DNA from: Spirochaetota bacterium
GTDB lineage: Bacteria > Spirochaetota > Spirochaetia > Treponematales > Rectinemataceae
Reading direction: 5' to 3'
DNA length: 5,226 nucleotides
Assembly (NCBI GenBank): GCA_023421875.1
Contig: JAEZSM010000186.1
Span: 1 to 5,226 of the forward strand
A program made the translations under genes and the position numbers. The stretch's first letter is position 1. Each line of letters begins with the position of its first letter. Below are positions 4,602 to 5,226 of this stretch, piece after piece. The notes under the pieces are model-generated. The model had not been told where the DNA came from, ran no database searches, and was given only the letters and a program-made list of their open reading frames with translations.

Positions 4602-5226
4602 CTATTGCCACAAATAGAACGAATGCAGTTTATAGATGTAGACAAAGCCTCCCGCGGCCATGGCGGCGAGAGAAATCATACTGGCGAGGGGCGAAGCACC
4701 CCGGCTCGCGATCAGGGCGCCGGCTACCGTCATGGCTGCCCCGGCTGCTATGTAATAATAGGCCTTATCGCCCCGCACCCGAACGGCAATCAGATAATTC
4801 GCCATGGTGATGAGTAGGATAGCCGCTGAAAAACCGTCCACCAGCCTGCCGTAGCCAAGCCTGAACATCAGGTTGGCCGCCCAGATTCCCGTATTCACGG
4901 GCATGATCGAACTCAAAGCAGCGCTGATGCCGACGCAGATGGCGATAATGGAAAATTGCTTTTCGTTCCGCATGCCCGCGGCGTAGAGCCCTGATATGAA
5001 GATCGTTATAAGCCCGAGGAATTTGCTTCCCATATAAAGCCTGTCCAATATCGAAAGACTGGAATCGGAAGCTCCCTGAACGGCCATGAAGAGGTGCAGA
5101 GGGCGTATGGCCTCGAAGGAAAGGCTGCAGAGCCAGAAGACAAAAAAGAAAATCTCCGGGGATACGGTTTTTCTGAAGGTTTTAAGGATAAAAAAGCTCA
5201 CCCCCACGGAATAGACGGCCAGGAGC
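4602..5226 (-). CDS. Multi-pass membrane protein of unknown function, N-terminus beyond the window
   Basis: I do not recognise the family. The minus-strand frame is open from the right edge (first full codon at 5225) to TAG at 4602-4604, 207 residues visible. A GTG at 5207 could start it, but six in-frame codons upstream (LLAVYS) continue the same hydrophobic segment, so the true start is probably outside. About seven hydrophobic segments can be seen at visible residues 1-14, 23-40, 67-84, 91-108, 129-148, 156-173 and 179-198, joined by short loops. Polar residues that may matter are E38 and R41-P42 after the second segment, a short charged loop R86-N-E-K89, P109-V-N-T112 after the fourth segment and D130 in the fifth. 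There are no cofactor motifs, no Cys pairs and no obvious enzymatic signature. It could be a sensory or transport-associated membrane module. The C-terminus is complete (YLWQ). Confidence 0.8.
   Translation of the reverse strand, partial: LLAVYSVGVSFFILKTFRKTVSPEIFFFVFWLCSLSFEAIRPLHLFMAVQGASDSSLSILDRLYMGSKFLGLITIFISGLYAAGMRNEKQFSIIAICVGISAALSSIMPVNTGIWAANLMFRLGYGRLVDGFSAAILLITMANYLIAVRVRGDKAYYYIAAGAAMTVAGALIASRGASPLASMISLAAMAAGGFVYIYKLHSFYLWQ

Noticed and set aside
4602..4617. CTATT-N6-AATAG hairpin at the end of the unknown membrane protein gene
   Set aside because: It is a 5-bp AT-rich stem inside coding sequence, without a T-tract, so not a credible terminator.

Overview
This window carries five protein genes, of which the two at the edges are incomplete, plus one tRNA gene. 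It looks like the chromosome of a free-living or host-associated anaerobe with moderately high GC. The strongest clue is a tungsten/molybdenum-pterin aldehyde:ferredoxin oxidoreductase (AOR) family protein, an oxygen-sensitive enzyme class. A spirochaete is my best guess from the overall look of the tRNA, the CTP-dependent lipid kinase-like protein and the unassigned membrane protein. That is an impression, not a demonstration. I see no mobile element, CRISPR array, rRNA or integrase.

Left part (1-2100, minus strand): a cupin-fold protein of about 115 residues is followed after 46 bp by an AOR-family gene. The AOR reading frame stays open for 552 codons and runs off the left edge. Both genes have good ribosome binding sites, and an extended -10 promoter candidate lies just upstream of the cupin gene, so a two-gene operon is likely. 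The plus-strand ORFs covering this region are shadows.

Middle (2052-3700): a divergent intergenic region of about 285 bp separates the cupin gene from a plus-strand 12-TM MFS transporter of the drug-efflux type. This region is unusually structured. It holds a 16-codon ORF with an excellent Shine-Dalgarno sequence, then three consecutive perfect inverted repeats just ahead of the transporter. The last of these overlaps the transporter's probable Shine-Dalgarno sequence. A strong stem-loop without a T-tract follows the transporter.

Right part (3700-5226): a minus-strand tRNA-Val(CAC) gene has its acceptor stem extended by 12 further perfect base pairs between leader and trailer, and the trailer ends in a T-tract. 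Next comes a plus-strand membrane protein of the dolichol/phytol/diacylglycerol CTP-kinase family (COG0170-like). It converges, with only 12 bp between stop codons, on a minus-strand multi-pass membrane protein of unknown function that runs off the right edge.

The genes do not form one obvious pathway. The cupin-AOR pair probably works together; the transporter, tRNA, lipid kinase and unknown membrane protein look like independent units. The observations most worth checking are the extended tRNA stem and the tandem stem-loops ahead of the transporter.
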